NCBI RefSeq assembly: GCF_024346715.1
Contig: NZ_AP024852.1
Location: 1,302,001-1,366,000 of the forward strand
Source of the DNA: Photobacterium swingsii
GTDB taxonomy: Bacteria > Pseudomonadota > Gammaproteobacteria > Enterobacterales > Vibrionaceae
DNA length: 64,000 nt
Direction of reading: 5' to 3'
Part shown: piece by piece, positions 8,274-15,626 of the stretch
How positions within the stretch are numbered: the stretch's first letter is position 1
Layout of the letters: each line of letters starts with the position of its first letter
Position numbers and translations under genes: made by a program
Notes under the pieces: generated by a model
Databases searched by the model: none
The model's input: the letters and a program-made list of their open reading frames with translations, nothing else
What the model was told of the DNA's origin: nothing

Positions 8274-8383
8274 GAAGCTCTATTTACACAATTAGGAGTT
8301 AAGCAGCAGTGGCATCGTAGATTGAAGAGAAGAATGCGTGTTGGCGGCCTGCGAACAATTCATATATCGTCAATCTTAATGTC
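8245..8383 (-). ncRNA. Predicted sigma-E-dependent sRNA, copy 3 of 3
   Basis: About 139 nt. The promoter is at 8390-8416. A long-range seven-base pairing (AGATTGA near 8370-8376 with TCAATCT just upstream of the motif) encloses a GC-richer loop. It is followed by the motif GCCACTGCTGCTTAACTCC starting at 8313, a TAATTGTGTAAAT stretch, a seven-base terminator stem and eight T residues. It is the most upstream copy in the minus direction and lies divergently from the M20 peptidase gene. Any plus-strand ORF here (for example 8268-8459) is a shadow. Confidence 0.82.
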
Positions 8384-8389
8384 ACTATA

Positions 8390-8416
8390 TATGACTGGTG
8401 TTTATCGGCTTAGTTC
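8390..8416 (-). promoter_or_regulatory. Sigma-E-type promoter of sRNA copy 3
   Basis: Minus strand: -35 GAACTA (8411-8416), 16-base spacer, -10 TCATA (8390-8394). The spacer is similar to those of copies 1 and 2 near its ends (AGC at the -35 side, CAG at the -10 side). Confidence 0.8.
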
Positions 8417-8597
8417 AAAGAAATTATCTAAATTTATAGTTTTTATTTTAACTTCATGATTTTAAATTGAATTTAAAGCAAGGCTATTTCTGTTCTGCAA
8501 AAAATGATGTAAATCAGGGTTTATCTTGTCGCGCTCTGCCACTATGCCTGCTCATATTGTTGTAAAGACAGTCTCTATGTCGTTAAAGGAGAATGCG

Positions 8598-9722
8598 ATG
8601 ACTCAGAGTTTTTCGCTGAATACGTACCTTGAGCAATTAGCACAATTAGTGAATATCGATTGTGGTAGCCACACCCCAACAGGCATTGCGCAGGTGGCAG
8701 ATGTACTTACCCCTATGTTTGAATCTCTTGGCTTTACGGTGAGCCGTCATCAGCCTCATCCCGATTCCGGGCCATGTCTGGCAATCACCAATAAACCAGA
8801 TGCTGAGCATTATGATGTAATGCTGAGTGGTCATATGGACACAGTATTTCCTGTCGGCACTGTCGCCGAACGTCCTATGACCTTTGATGATGAGAAGGTG
8901 TATGGCCCTGGCGCAACTGATATGAAGTCAGGCATTCTGAGCGCATGGTATGCATTAAAAGCGCTCACTGACGAAGAACGTTCCCGCCTTGCGATTGTGG
9001 TTGTTTTGAATTGCGATGAAGAAATTGGTTCTATCTATTCTCGTGAGTGGCTGGAAGGCTTTGCACGTAAGAGCCGCCAAGTCTTGGTTTGTGAAGCATC
9101 ACGCCCAACAGGTAACTTAATCCGCTCTCGTAAGGGTAATGCTAAGTACGAAATTGAATTCCACGGTGTAGCTTCTCATGCTGGCTCTGCATTGGCTGAT
9201 GGTGTAAATGCAATTTATGAATTAAGCCACTGGTCATTAGCCATTAAAAATATGGTTAACCTCGAAACGGGCACCACTATGAATGTGGGTGTGATTGAAG
9301 GTGGTATGGCTGTCAATGTTGTTCCTGATTACGCGAAAGCAACTGTAGACCTGCGTTTTTGGAATACCGATGAAGCAGAAACGATCCACGAAAAGCTATT
9401 AGCAATGGCTGAAGCACCATTTGAAGCGGGCGCGAGTGTGACGGTCAACCGAGTGACTTTCAAGCCTTCGATGCAGCCTTCAAGCGATACTGAAGCACTG
9501 ATCAAACTTGTTAGTGAAGAAGCTGATAAGCTGAATATTGTGTATGGCTGGGAAGATGCAGGTGGTGGTTCCGATGGTAACTTCACTGCGGCACTTGGCA
9601 CACCGACATTGGATGGTTTTGGTCCTATGGGGGCTGGCTTCCACAGTGATAAAGAATATCTGTTGATTGATTCGATTGCGCCTCGCATTGAGCTGTTAGC
9701 AAATACGCTACGCCGTTTGTAG
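8598..9722 (+). CDS. M20 family metallopeptidase (glutamate carboxypeptidase/CPG2-like)
   Basis: 374 residues, a usual M20 length. Zinc-site residues are visible: His79 and Asp81 (SGHMDT), bridging Asp108 (GATDMKSG), catalytic Glu141-Glu142 (CDEEIGS), Glu in CEASRP, and His in GFHSDKEY. The lid-domain residue in SHAGSA is also present. The family hydrolyses C-terminal glutamate or similar residues from small peptides and folates; the true substrate here cannot be told from sequence. There is no signal peptide, so it is cytoplasmic. The start at 8598 is chosen because AAAGGAG precedes it by six bases; the longer in-frame start at 8526 has no ribosome binding site. Confidence 0.85.
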   Translation: MTQSFSLNTYLEQLAQLVNIDCGSHTPTGIAQVADVLTPMFESLGFTVSRHQPHPDSGPCLAITNKPDAEHYDVMLSGHMDTVFPVGTVAERPMTFDDEKVYGPGATDMKSGILSAWYALKALTDEERSRLAIVVVLNCDEEIGSIYSREWLEGFARKSRQVLVCEASRPTGNLIRSRKGNAKYEIEFHGVASHAGSALADGVNAIYELSHWSLAIKNMVNLETGTTMNVGVIEGGMAVNVVPDYAKATVDLRFWNTDEAETIHEKLLAMAEAPFEAGASVTVNRVTFKPSMQPSSDTEALIKLVSEEADKLNIVYGWEDAGGGSDGNFTAALGTPTLDGFGPMGAGFHSDKEYLLIDSIAPRIELLANTLRRL

Positions 9723-9742
9723 ATTGACTTAATGTCATAGCG

Positions 9743-9774
9743 AAAAGCCAAAACTGAAAAGTTTTGGCTTTTTT
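9743..9774 (+). terminator. Terminator after the M20 peptidase gene
   Basis: Stem of at least 11 bases (AAGCCAAAACT / AGTTTTGGCTT), GAAA loop, then a T run. Confidence 0.9.
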
Positions 9775-9787
9775 ATTACCTTAACGC

Positions 9788-9819
9788 TTGACCTTGGACT
9801 TAGCTCCAAGGTTTATCTT
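9788..9819 (+). promoter_or_regulatory. MerR-family-type promoter and dyad upstream of zntA
   Basis: -35 TTGACC (9788-9793) and -10 TATCTT (9814-9819) are separated by 20 bases, the over-long spacing typical of MerR-family promoters. Within the spacer is the dyad ACCTTGGA-N6-TCCAAGGT (9791-9812). CueR, ZntR and CadR promoters share this TTGACC...AAGGT arrangement. The regulator gene is not in the window. Confidence 0.75.
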
Positions 9820-9889
9820 TGTTATCAGAACAATCATTCATACCGTCAACACTGTTTATTACGGTATGAAAGTATTAAGGAGATGCGCT

Positions 9890-12421
9890 ATGTGTGCTCA
9901 ATGTAACAGTAAGAAAAACCATATTCATACAACTAAAGCCGCAGTAGGGAGTGCAAGCACAGTTAAAGTTGAAAGTGCAGTGACAACTGATTGTTGTTCA
10001 ACAGGCACTTCTTCAAGTTGCAGCAGCACTTCAGATACAAGTGATGGTGATGATGGTGGTGATGCTGCCTCCTCAGGAGCCGTGATTAACCAACCTTTGG
10101 CAGATAAATCTATGACAAAATTTAAAGCATTCACTACGGTTGAAAATGCTGACTCATCTTCGGTATTAACTCCGCCTTCTGGCTCTACTCAACCACATTG
10201 TCATGACACACCTATTAGTCATAATGCCGCTGGTAGTAGCAATGCCTCTGATTGCTGCAGTGCAGGACAATGTTCAGCAAACGAAGATGTGTTGAAAGAT
10301 GAAAATATTGAAGCTGCGCTTGTCAATGAGTCTGGTCATACCCAGCGTTGGAATATTTTAGGCATGGACTGCCCAAGCTGTGCCGCTAAACTTGAAAAGG
10401 CTGTTCTGAGTCTTACCGGTGTTGAGCAAGCCAAAGTGATGTTTGCGACTGAAAAATTAGTGGTAAGCAGTGCGTCTCCAATGGCGGATAAAATTGAAGG
10501 CAAAGCTAAAGAAGCAGGTTTTCGATTAGTTGGATCGACATCTTCAGTCAAAGATGATCAGCCTAGTTTTATTCAGCAACATTTCGCTGTGATTGCCATT
10601 GCATTCATGATGATCGTCTCGTTTGCAATTGATAGTCAGTCTGAGTTTTATGGCCTAATTGCGTTTTCTGTCACCACAATATTGGGCTTAATCCCAATCT
10701 TAAAAAAATCGATTAACCTCGCTAAGTCAGGTTCACCATTCTCAATTGAAACCTTAATGTCTATCGCAGCATTAGGTGCGCTTTACTTGGGTGAAACTGC
10801 GGAAGCGGCAATGGTACTCTTGCTGTTTTTACTTGGTGAGCAACTGGAAGGTTACGCTGCCTCTCGTGCTCGCAGCGGTGTAAAAGCCTTGATGGATCTT
10901 GTACCTGAAGAAGCGACTGTGGTGCGACCTAATGGCGAACGTACCAAAGTCGCAGTTGAAAGTCTGAAGAAAGGTGATGTGATTGAGGTTGCGCCAGGTG
11001 CACGCTTACCTGCTGATGGTATTGTCTTAGATATTGCGGCGAGCTTTGATGAAAGTGCTCTGACAGGGGAATCGGTGCCTGTTGAGCGTATGCCTGGTGA
11101 TAAAGTGATGGCAGGTTCATTAGTTGCTGACAAAGTGGTGCAATTAACTATTGAATCGGAACAAGGTGATAATGCTATCGATCGTATTCTTCATTTGATT
11201 GAAGATGCCGAGTCTCGTAAAGCACCATTAGAACGTTTTCTGGATAAGTTTAGCCGTTGGTATACGCCAGCAATGATAGTGTTAGCGGCTCTAGTGATTG
11301 TTATTCCACCTATGTTATTTGGGCAGTCATGGGATGAGTGGTTATACAAAGGTTTAACGCTACTGCTTATTGCATGTCCGTGTGCCTTGGTGATTTCAAC
11401 GCCAGCTGCTATTACTTCAGGTCTAGCCGCCGCGGCTAAACGTGGTGCTTTAATCAAGGGGGGCGCTGCGCTTGAACAGTTAGGCCATATTCAAACCGTT
11501 GCTTTTGATAAAACAGGTACCTTAACGGAAGGCAAACCTGTGATGACTGATCTGGTGAGCTGGGAAGGGGATGAGACGAGGTTATTACGTCAAGCCGCTG
11601 CGATTGAAGCAGGCTCGCTTCACCCACTTGCTATGGCAGTGATCAAAGCTGCAGAGAATAAGGGTATTCATATCCCAGAAGCTAAGCATCGTGAAGCATT
11701 GGTGGGTAAGGGTATTCAAGGTGAGGTTGATGGTGAGATGCTTTTACTATGCGCAGCCGATCGCCTACCTGAATCAGTGCTACTGACCGTAGAGCAGCAG
11801 CAAACCGTAGATAATCTAGAAAACCAAGGTAAAACGCTGGTCGTTGCGATGAGAGGTAGCCTTCCTGTTGGTGTTATCGCGTGGCGTGATAATCTGCGAG
11901 ATGATGCTGCTAAAGCAATTATTGCTCTTAAAGAAATCGGTGTTGGTGCGGTCATGTTAACGGGTGATAACTGTCGTGCAGCAAGCGCCATTGCTGCGGA
12001 TATTGGTATCGACTTTCGTGCTGGCTTGTTACCTGCAGATAAAGTGTCTGCGGTACGTGAGATGAACGACAGGCATAATATCGCCATGGTTGGCGACGGC
12101 ATTAACGATGCGCCTGCAATGAAAACAGCGTCGATTGGTATCGCGATGGGGGGCGGCACAGACGTCGCGTTAGAAACTGCTGATGCAGCCTTAACACATA
12201 ATCGCGTATCTGAGTTGCCGAATATGATTGCGCTGTCACGTGCAACACTAGCGAATATTCGTCAAAACATCGTGCTTGCTTTGGGTTTGAAAGGTGTGTT
12301 CCTTGTGACGACGTTATTAGGAATGACTGGGTTGTGGGTCGCAGTATTGGCCGATAGTGGTGCAACAGCTCTGGTGACATTAAATGCGCTCAGGCTACTT
12401 CGCTTTAACCCTGATAAATAA
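9890..12421 (+). CDS. zntA: Zn(II)/Cd(II)/Pb(II)-type P1B ATPase with a long Cys/His-rich N-terminus
   Basis: 843 residues, about 110 more than E. coli ZntA. Heavy-metal-associated domain with GMDCPSC at 158-164, TGES actuator loop, transmembrane CPC motif at 496-498, phosphorylation motif DKTGT at Asp540, and GDGINDAPA hinge. It should pump divalent zinc-group metals out of the cytoplasm at the cost of ATP. The extra N-terminal 150 residues are rich in Cys, His, Ser and Asp (CAQC, TDCCSTG, DGDDGGD, PHCHD, SDCCSAGQC), suggesting an added metal-binding tail. The start is the ATG at 9890, with AAGGAG seven bases upstream. The in-frame TTG at 9788 is part of the promoter -35 element. Metal preference is inferred from family and promoter. 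Confidence 0.88.
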   Translation: MCAQCNSKKNHIHTTKAAVGSASTVKVESAVTTDCCSTGTSSSCSSTSDTSDGDDGGDAASSGAVINQPLADKSMTKFKAFTTVENADSSSVLTPPSGSTQPHCHDTPISHNAAGSSNASDCCSAGQCSANEDVLKDENIEAALVNESGHTQRWNILGMDCPSCAAKLEKAVLSLTGVEQAKVMFATEKLVVSSASPMADKIEGKAKEAGFRLVGSTSSVKDDQPSFIQQHFAVIAIAFMMIVSFAIDSQSEFYGLIAFSVTTILGLIPILKKSINLAKSGSPFSIETLMSIAALGALYLGETAEAAMVLLLFLLGEQLEGYAASRARSGVKALMDLVPEEATVVRPNGERTKVAVESLKKGDVIEVAPGARLPADGIVLDIAASFDESALTGESVPVERMPGDKVMAGSLVADKVVQLTIESEQGDNAIDRILHLIEDAESRKAPLERFLDKFSRWYTPAMIVLAALVIVIPPMLFGQSWDEWLYKGLTLLLIACPCALVISTPAAITSGLAAAAKRGALIKGGAALEQLGHIQTVAFDKTGTLTEGKPVMTDLVSWEGDETRLLRQAAAIEAGSLHPLAMAVIKAAENKGIHIPEAKHREALVGKGIQGEVDGEMLLLCAADRLPESVLLTVEQQQTVDNLENQGKTLVVAMRGSLPVGVIAWRDNLRDDAAKAIIALKEIGVGAVMLTGDNCRAASAIAADIGIDFRAGLLPADKVSAVREMNDRHNIAMVGDGINDAPAMKTASIGIAMGGGTDVALETADAALTHNRVSELPNMIALSRATLANIRQNIVLALGLKGVFLVTTLLGMTGLWVAVLADSGATALVTLNALRLLRFNPDK

Positions 12422-12486
12422 GTGGACTATTTGGTGAGAATTTCTGATTAATATTCCAGCGTTAATACTCGCCCACTAACTAAAAT

Positions 12487-12523
12487 AAACCGCAGCCAAC
12501 AGAAATGTTACTGCGGTTTTTTT
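12487..12523 (+). terminator. Terminator after zntA
   Basis: AAACCGCAG / CTGCGGTTT stem with an inner AAC/GTT pairing, followed by seven T residues. Confidence 0.85.
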
Positions 12524-12602
12524 GTGATCTTTGCCATCCGCAAACGATTTTAGGTGACTCGTGTCACTTTTTTGTGAGAAATGAAAACTAATCGATTTTG
12601 TT

Positions 12603-12624
12603 TAACGTGATTGCTGTCACTAAA
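12603..12624 (+). promoter_or_regulatory. CRP site upstream of udp
   Basis: The core CGTGA-TTGCTG-TCACT matches TGTGA-N6-TCACA at eight of ten positions. E. coli udp is controlled by CRP (with CytR), which supports the call. Confidence 0.75.
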
Positions 12625-12761
12625 AAGTGTGATTTGATGGGCTATCGTAAGAACATGCTTTTGAGAGTGAAACTTGCTGAGTATGACTCTTAACGTACCC
12701 TATGATTAAAGTATTCTGACGACTCTACACAGAATGCAATAACGATAAAAAGGATATCAAT

Positions 12762-13529
12762 ATGTCTGACAATAATGTTTTCCACTTAGGTGTTAATAAA
12801 GCGGATCTTAACGGTGCTGAACTAGCGATCATCCCAGGTGATCCAGCTCGCGTTGAAAAGATTGCCAACCTAATGGATAACCCTGAGTTTCTAGCAAGCT
12901 CTCGTGAGTACACAGTATTTCGCGCGAAACTTGATGGTAAATCAGTGGTAGTTTGTTCGACAGGTATTGGTGGTCCATCTACGTCGATTGCTGTAGAAGA
13001 GCTAGCACAACTTGGTGTTCGTACTTTCCTACGTGTTGGCACAACTGGCGCGATTCAGCCACACATCAACCCTGGCGATATGATCGTAACAACGGGCTCA
13101 GTTCGTCTAGACGGCGCTAGCCTTCACTTTGCCCCAATGGAGTTCCCTGCGGTTGCTGACTTTGATGTTGCAACAGCAATGAAAGCCGCGTGTGATGCTG
13201 ATAACGCAACTGTACATACAGGTGTGACGGCATCAAGCGATACTTTCTACCCAGGCCAAGAGCGTTACGATACATTCACTGGCCGTGTTGTACGTCGTTT
13301 CCAAGGTTCTATGGATGAATGGCAGCAAATGGGTGTACTTAACTTTGAAATGGAATCTGCAACCTTGCTGACTATGTGTGCAAGTTCTGGTTTACGTGCT
13401 GGTTGTGTTGCGGGTGTTATTATCAACCGTACTCAAAAAGAGATCCCTGATCACGCAACACTGAAAGCGACAGAAACTCGCTCAATCAAAGTCGTGGTTG
13501 ATGCCGCACGCCGTATGCTTGCTGAATAA
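12762..13529 (+). CDS. udp: Uridine phosphorylase
   Basis: 255 residues (E. coli 253). It cleaves uridine with phosphate to uracil and ribose-1-phosphate in nucleoside salvage. Visible family motifs: [10 protein letters not shown] (phosphate loop), [25 protein letters not shown], and the substrate-binding FEMES segment ([10 protein letters not shown]). A good ribosome binding site (AAAAAGGA) precedes the ATG. It is monocistronic: a CRP site lies upstream and a tight terminator downstream. Confidence 0.96.
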   Translation: MSDNNVFHLGVNKADLNGAELAIIPGDPARVEKIANLMDNPEFLASSREYTVFRAKLDGKSVVVCSTGIGGPSTSIAVEELAQLGVRTFLRVGTTGAIQPHINPGDMIVTTGSVRLDGASLHFAPMEFPAVADFDVATAMKAACDADNATVHTGVTASSDTFYPGQERYDTFTGRVVRRFQGSMDEWQQMGVLNFEMESATLLTMCASSGLRAGCVAGVIINRTQKEIPDHATLKATETRSIKVVVDAARRMLAE

Positions 13530-13565
13530 TGTTTCTAAAATGAAGCTTTGGCTTCTACACGTCTA

Positions 13566-13589
13566 AAACCACCTTCGGGTGGTTTTTTT
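13566..13589 (+). terminator. Terminator after udp
   Basis: AAACCACC-TTCG-GGTGGTTT stem-loop with seven T residues. Confidence 0.92.
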
Positions 13590-13932
13590 ATGGCCGCTAT
13601 TCAAGGATGGGTCAAGTGATAGTAAGAGTAATCACTGTATTTACGTCGTTTTGTGGTGATTTCTGGATATTCATAGCAACCTTGTATCAAGGTGCATATT
13701 TATCTATAAAATTACGTTTTTTACACTTGGTTACACTTGTGGGTGGGAGTTAATTGTACTTAATATTTACTTAAATCAAAAAAGTTGAATGTTTTTCTCT
13801 TTTTGCTGCCTTTTTCAGCGTTTGCTGGATTGATCTTGCCGTGATCATCCATTAGAATTCGCCGCGCATTACAGATGCACACATTTTTTAATATTTATTA
13901 CTTTTTTTGAACTACTCCTGTAGGGGAACTCA
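13590..13932 (+). other. Long upstream region of satP
   Basis: No ORF. Notable elements: a small dyad ACCTTG-TAT-CAAGGT near 13679-13693, the tandem TTACACTTG repeat at 13721-13739, and an AT-rich stretch before the AGGGGA ribosome binding site. Its length suggests regulated transcription of satP. Confidence 0.5.
13721..13739. repeat. Tandem 9-mer TTACACTTG, 10-base period
   Basis: Two identical 9-mers begin at 13721 and 13731, one helical turn apart. On the minus strand this reads GTAAC-N5-GTAAA (13720-13734), close to the CpxR box GTAAA-N5-GTAAA. It could be a response-regulator site for satP; the identity of the regulator is a guess. Confidence 0.4.
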
Positions 13933-14526
13933 ATGTCTACAAAACTAGCTAACCCAGCACCTTTAGGTTTGATGGGCTTTGGTATGACTACCATCCTTTT
14001 AAACATCCACAATGCGGGTTTCTTCCCTATTGATTCAATGATCCTAGCAATGGGTATCTTCTACGGCGGTCTTGGTCAAGTGCTTGTAGGCATGATGTGC
14101 TTCAAGCGTGGTGATACGTTTGGTACAACAGCATTTACTTCTTACGGTCTATTCTGGCTAACACTTGTCGGTCTAATCGTTATGCCAAAAATGGGTCTAG
14201 CGGCAAGCCCTGCACCTTTCATGGGCTGGTACCTACTATTATGGGGCATCTTTACTGGCTTCATGTTCATCGGTTCACTTTGCTACCCACGTGCTAAGCA
14301 ATTCGTTTTTGCTTCACTAACTGTATTGTTCTTCCTTCTTGCCGCTCGTGATTTCACAGGTAGCGCACTGATTGGCACAATCGCTGGTTTCGAAGGTATC
14401 ATCTGTGGTGCAAGTGCAATCTACTTCGCTATGGCACAAGTATTGAACAACGAATTCGGTCGTACAATTCTGCCTGTAGGTGAGAAAAAAGTAGCGCAAG
14501 CAGCACCGCTTAAAGCTGCAGCTTAA
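13933..14526 (+). CDS. satP: Acetate/succinate transporter, SatP (YaaH/GPR1/FUN34) family
   Basis: 197 residues, six predicted transmembrane segments. The family signature NPAPLGLMGFGMTT is at residues 7-20. In E. coli SatP carries acetate and succinate with protons. The C-terminal tail is Ala/Lys-rich and cytoplasmic. AGGGGA lies before the ATG. It is a single gene between terminators, with a long upstream region that probably carries regulation; acetate-switch control is a reasonable expectation from Vibrio biology but not shown. Confidence 0.92.
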   Translation: MSTKLANPAPLGLMGFGMTTILLNIHNAGFFPIDSMILAMGIFYGGLGQVLVGMMCFKRGDTFGTTAFTSYGLFWLTLVGLIVMPKMGLAASPAPFMGWYLLLWGIFTGFMFIGSLCYPRAKQFVFASLTVLFFLLAARDFTGSALIGTIAGFEGIICGASAIYFAMAQVLNNEFGRTILPVGEKKVAQAAPLKAAA

Positions 14527-14542
14527 TCGCACCTTATTGATG

Positions 14543-14571
14543 AAAAAACCTCGCTTCGGCGAGGTTTTTTT
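14543..14571 (+). terminator. Terminator after satP
   Basis: AAAAACCTCGC-TTCG-GCGAGGTTTTTTT stem-loop. Confidence 0.92.
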
Positions 14572-14572
14572 G

Positions 14573-14615
14573 ATCGTCTAGAATAGAAGTGTCTCAGCTT
14601 CACCTTCTAGACGAT
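14573..14615 (+). promoter_or_regulatory. Perfect 11-base inverted repeat abutting the ribosome binding site of the next gene
   Basis: ATCGTCTAGAA (14573-14583) and TTCTAGACGAT (14605-14615) pair perfectly around a 21-base loop that itself has GAAG/CTTC. The AAGGA ribosome binding site starts at the next base. It may be an RNA leader hairpin or a DNA operator; the satP terminator ends two bases before it. Confidence 0.6.
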
Positions 14616-14626
14616 AAGGAATCAGT

Positions 14627-15586
14627 ATGGCACAGCGATATGCAGCGATTATGGGGGCCCTCATCGCAGACGCTGCGAGTATGGGGACTCATTGGATATA
14701 TTCTCCTGAGCGAGTGAAATCGCTTTTATCTCTCCCGCACTTCCCTTTTATTGAACCCAATCCCGAACATTATAAAGGTGTTGATGGTTACTATGCGCAC
14801 GATAGGTTGGTTGCGGGCGAATCGACTATTTATGGAGAATGGCTTGCGCTGTACATTCGGTTGCTGAGTGACCCTACGATTAGCACTCACTATATTCAAC
14901 AGCATGTTTTAGAACATTTCGGTCCAGGGGGGGAGTTCATTGGTTATGTTGATAGTCCAACTAAAGCGTTAGTTTTGTCACTCTCCTCGTTAGACCCTGA
15001 TGATTGGCCTGAAGACTCAGGCAGCGATGATGATCAAAATCCAGCCTTATGCGCAATCCCTGCGCTAGTTGCCTTAAAATACCCCTCAGAGAAGCTTGAG
15101 CAAGAAATTGATCGTATTGTTGGTATTACTCACCAAAACGAGACAGCACTACAATGCTCAAAAGCTTTTGCTTGTGCCCTTAATGAGGCGTTACGTTCTC
15201 GCCGTATAGATCCTGTTTTGAATATATTGAAAATTAAATCGCCTGAGGAAATAAGAGAAAAGATAGAGCAGGTACGGGTGTTAAAAGGGGAAGTGAATGA
15301 TTTAAGCCATGTGCTTACTATCGTTAATCAGGCTTGTCGTTTAGCCGATAGCTTACCGCTTGCCGCATGGGTGCTTAACAACAGTAATAGCTATACCGAA
15401 GCGGTGTTGAATAATATTAAAGCATCGGGGGATAGCTGTGGCCGAGCCATGATAGTAGGAGCAATTGCAGGGGCTTGCTATGGCTTTGGTGATGAGAATG
15501 GCATTCCCATCTCATGGCTGACAACATTGCAAAATGGTGAGGCAATAGCGGAAGATATAGAAGCCTTATTAGCAGCATCATATTGA
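14627..15586 (+). CDS. ADP-ribosylglycohydrolase-family protein, J1-crystallin-like
   Basis: 319 residues. The opening (AAIMGALIADAASMGTHWIY) and the closing GDSCGRAMIVGAIAGACYG stretch place it in the ADP-ribosylglycohydrolase fold. However, the metal-binding motifs of active enzymes (an early TDDT and a late GDTDT) are absent: the late motif reads GDSCGRA. That pattern is typical of the J1-crystallin-like branch, whose activity is uncertain, so hydrolase activity should not be assumed. There is no signal peptide or transmembrane segment. AAGGA precedes the ATG. The gene stands alone, with an unusual inverted repeat just upstream and a terminator shared with the convergent neighbour. Confidence 0.75.
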   Translation: MAQRYAAIMGALIADAASMGTHWIYSPERVKSLLSLPHFPFIEPNPEHYKGVDGYYAHDRLVAGESTIYGEWLALYIRLLSDPTISTHYIQQHVLEHFGPGGEFIGYVDSPTKALVLSLSSLDPDDWPEDSGSDDDQNPALCAIPALVALKYPSEKLEQEIDRIVGITHQNETALQCSKAFACALNEALRSRRIDPVLNILKIKSPEEIREKIEQVRVLKGEVNDLSHVLTIVNQACRLADSLPLAAWVLNNSNSYTEAVLNNIKASGDSCGRAMIVGAIAGACYGFGDENGIPISWLTTLQNGEAIAEDIEALLAASY

Positions 15587-15587
15587 T

Positions 15588-15619
15588 AAAAAGGCGCTCA
15601 TTTATTGAGTGAGCGCCTT
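15588..15619. terminator. Terminator shared by convergent genes
   Basis: AAGGCGCTCA / TGAGCGCCTT stem with a nine-base loop. It has a five-T tail on the minus strand (serving the sulfatase-family gene) and a weaker tail on the plus strand. Confidence 0.8.
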
Positions 15620-15626
15620 GTTAATA

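Larger units (their letters stand above)
12422..12761 (+). other. Intergenic region zntA-udp
   Basis: It contains the zntA terminator, then a CRP site at 12603-12624 and a further TGTGA half-site near 12628. An AAAAAGGAT ribosome binding region precedes udp. No ORF was seen. Confidence 0.6.

Noticed and set aside
8268-8459. 63-codon plus-strand ORF
   Set aside because: It lies over sRNA copy 3 and its promoter on the other strand, has no family resemblance and no ribosome binding site.
9788-9889. Longer N-terminus for zntA from TTG 9788
   Set aside because: The TTG is the -35 of the MerR-type promoter; AAGGAG precedes the ATG at 9890.
11716-12159. 147-codon ORF antisense to zntA
   Set aside because: It mirrors conserved ATPase motifs on the other strand; not a gene.
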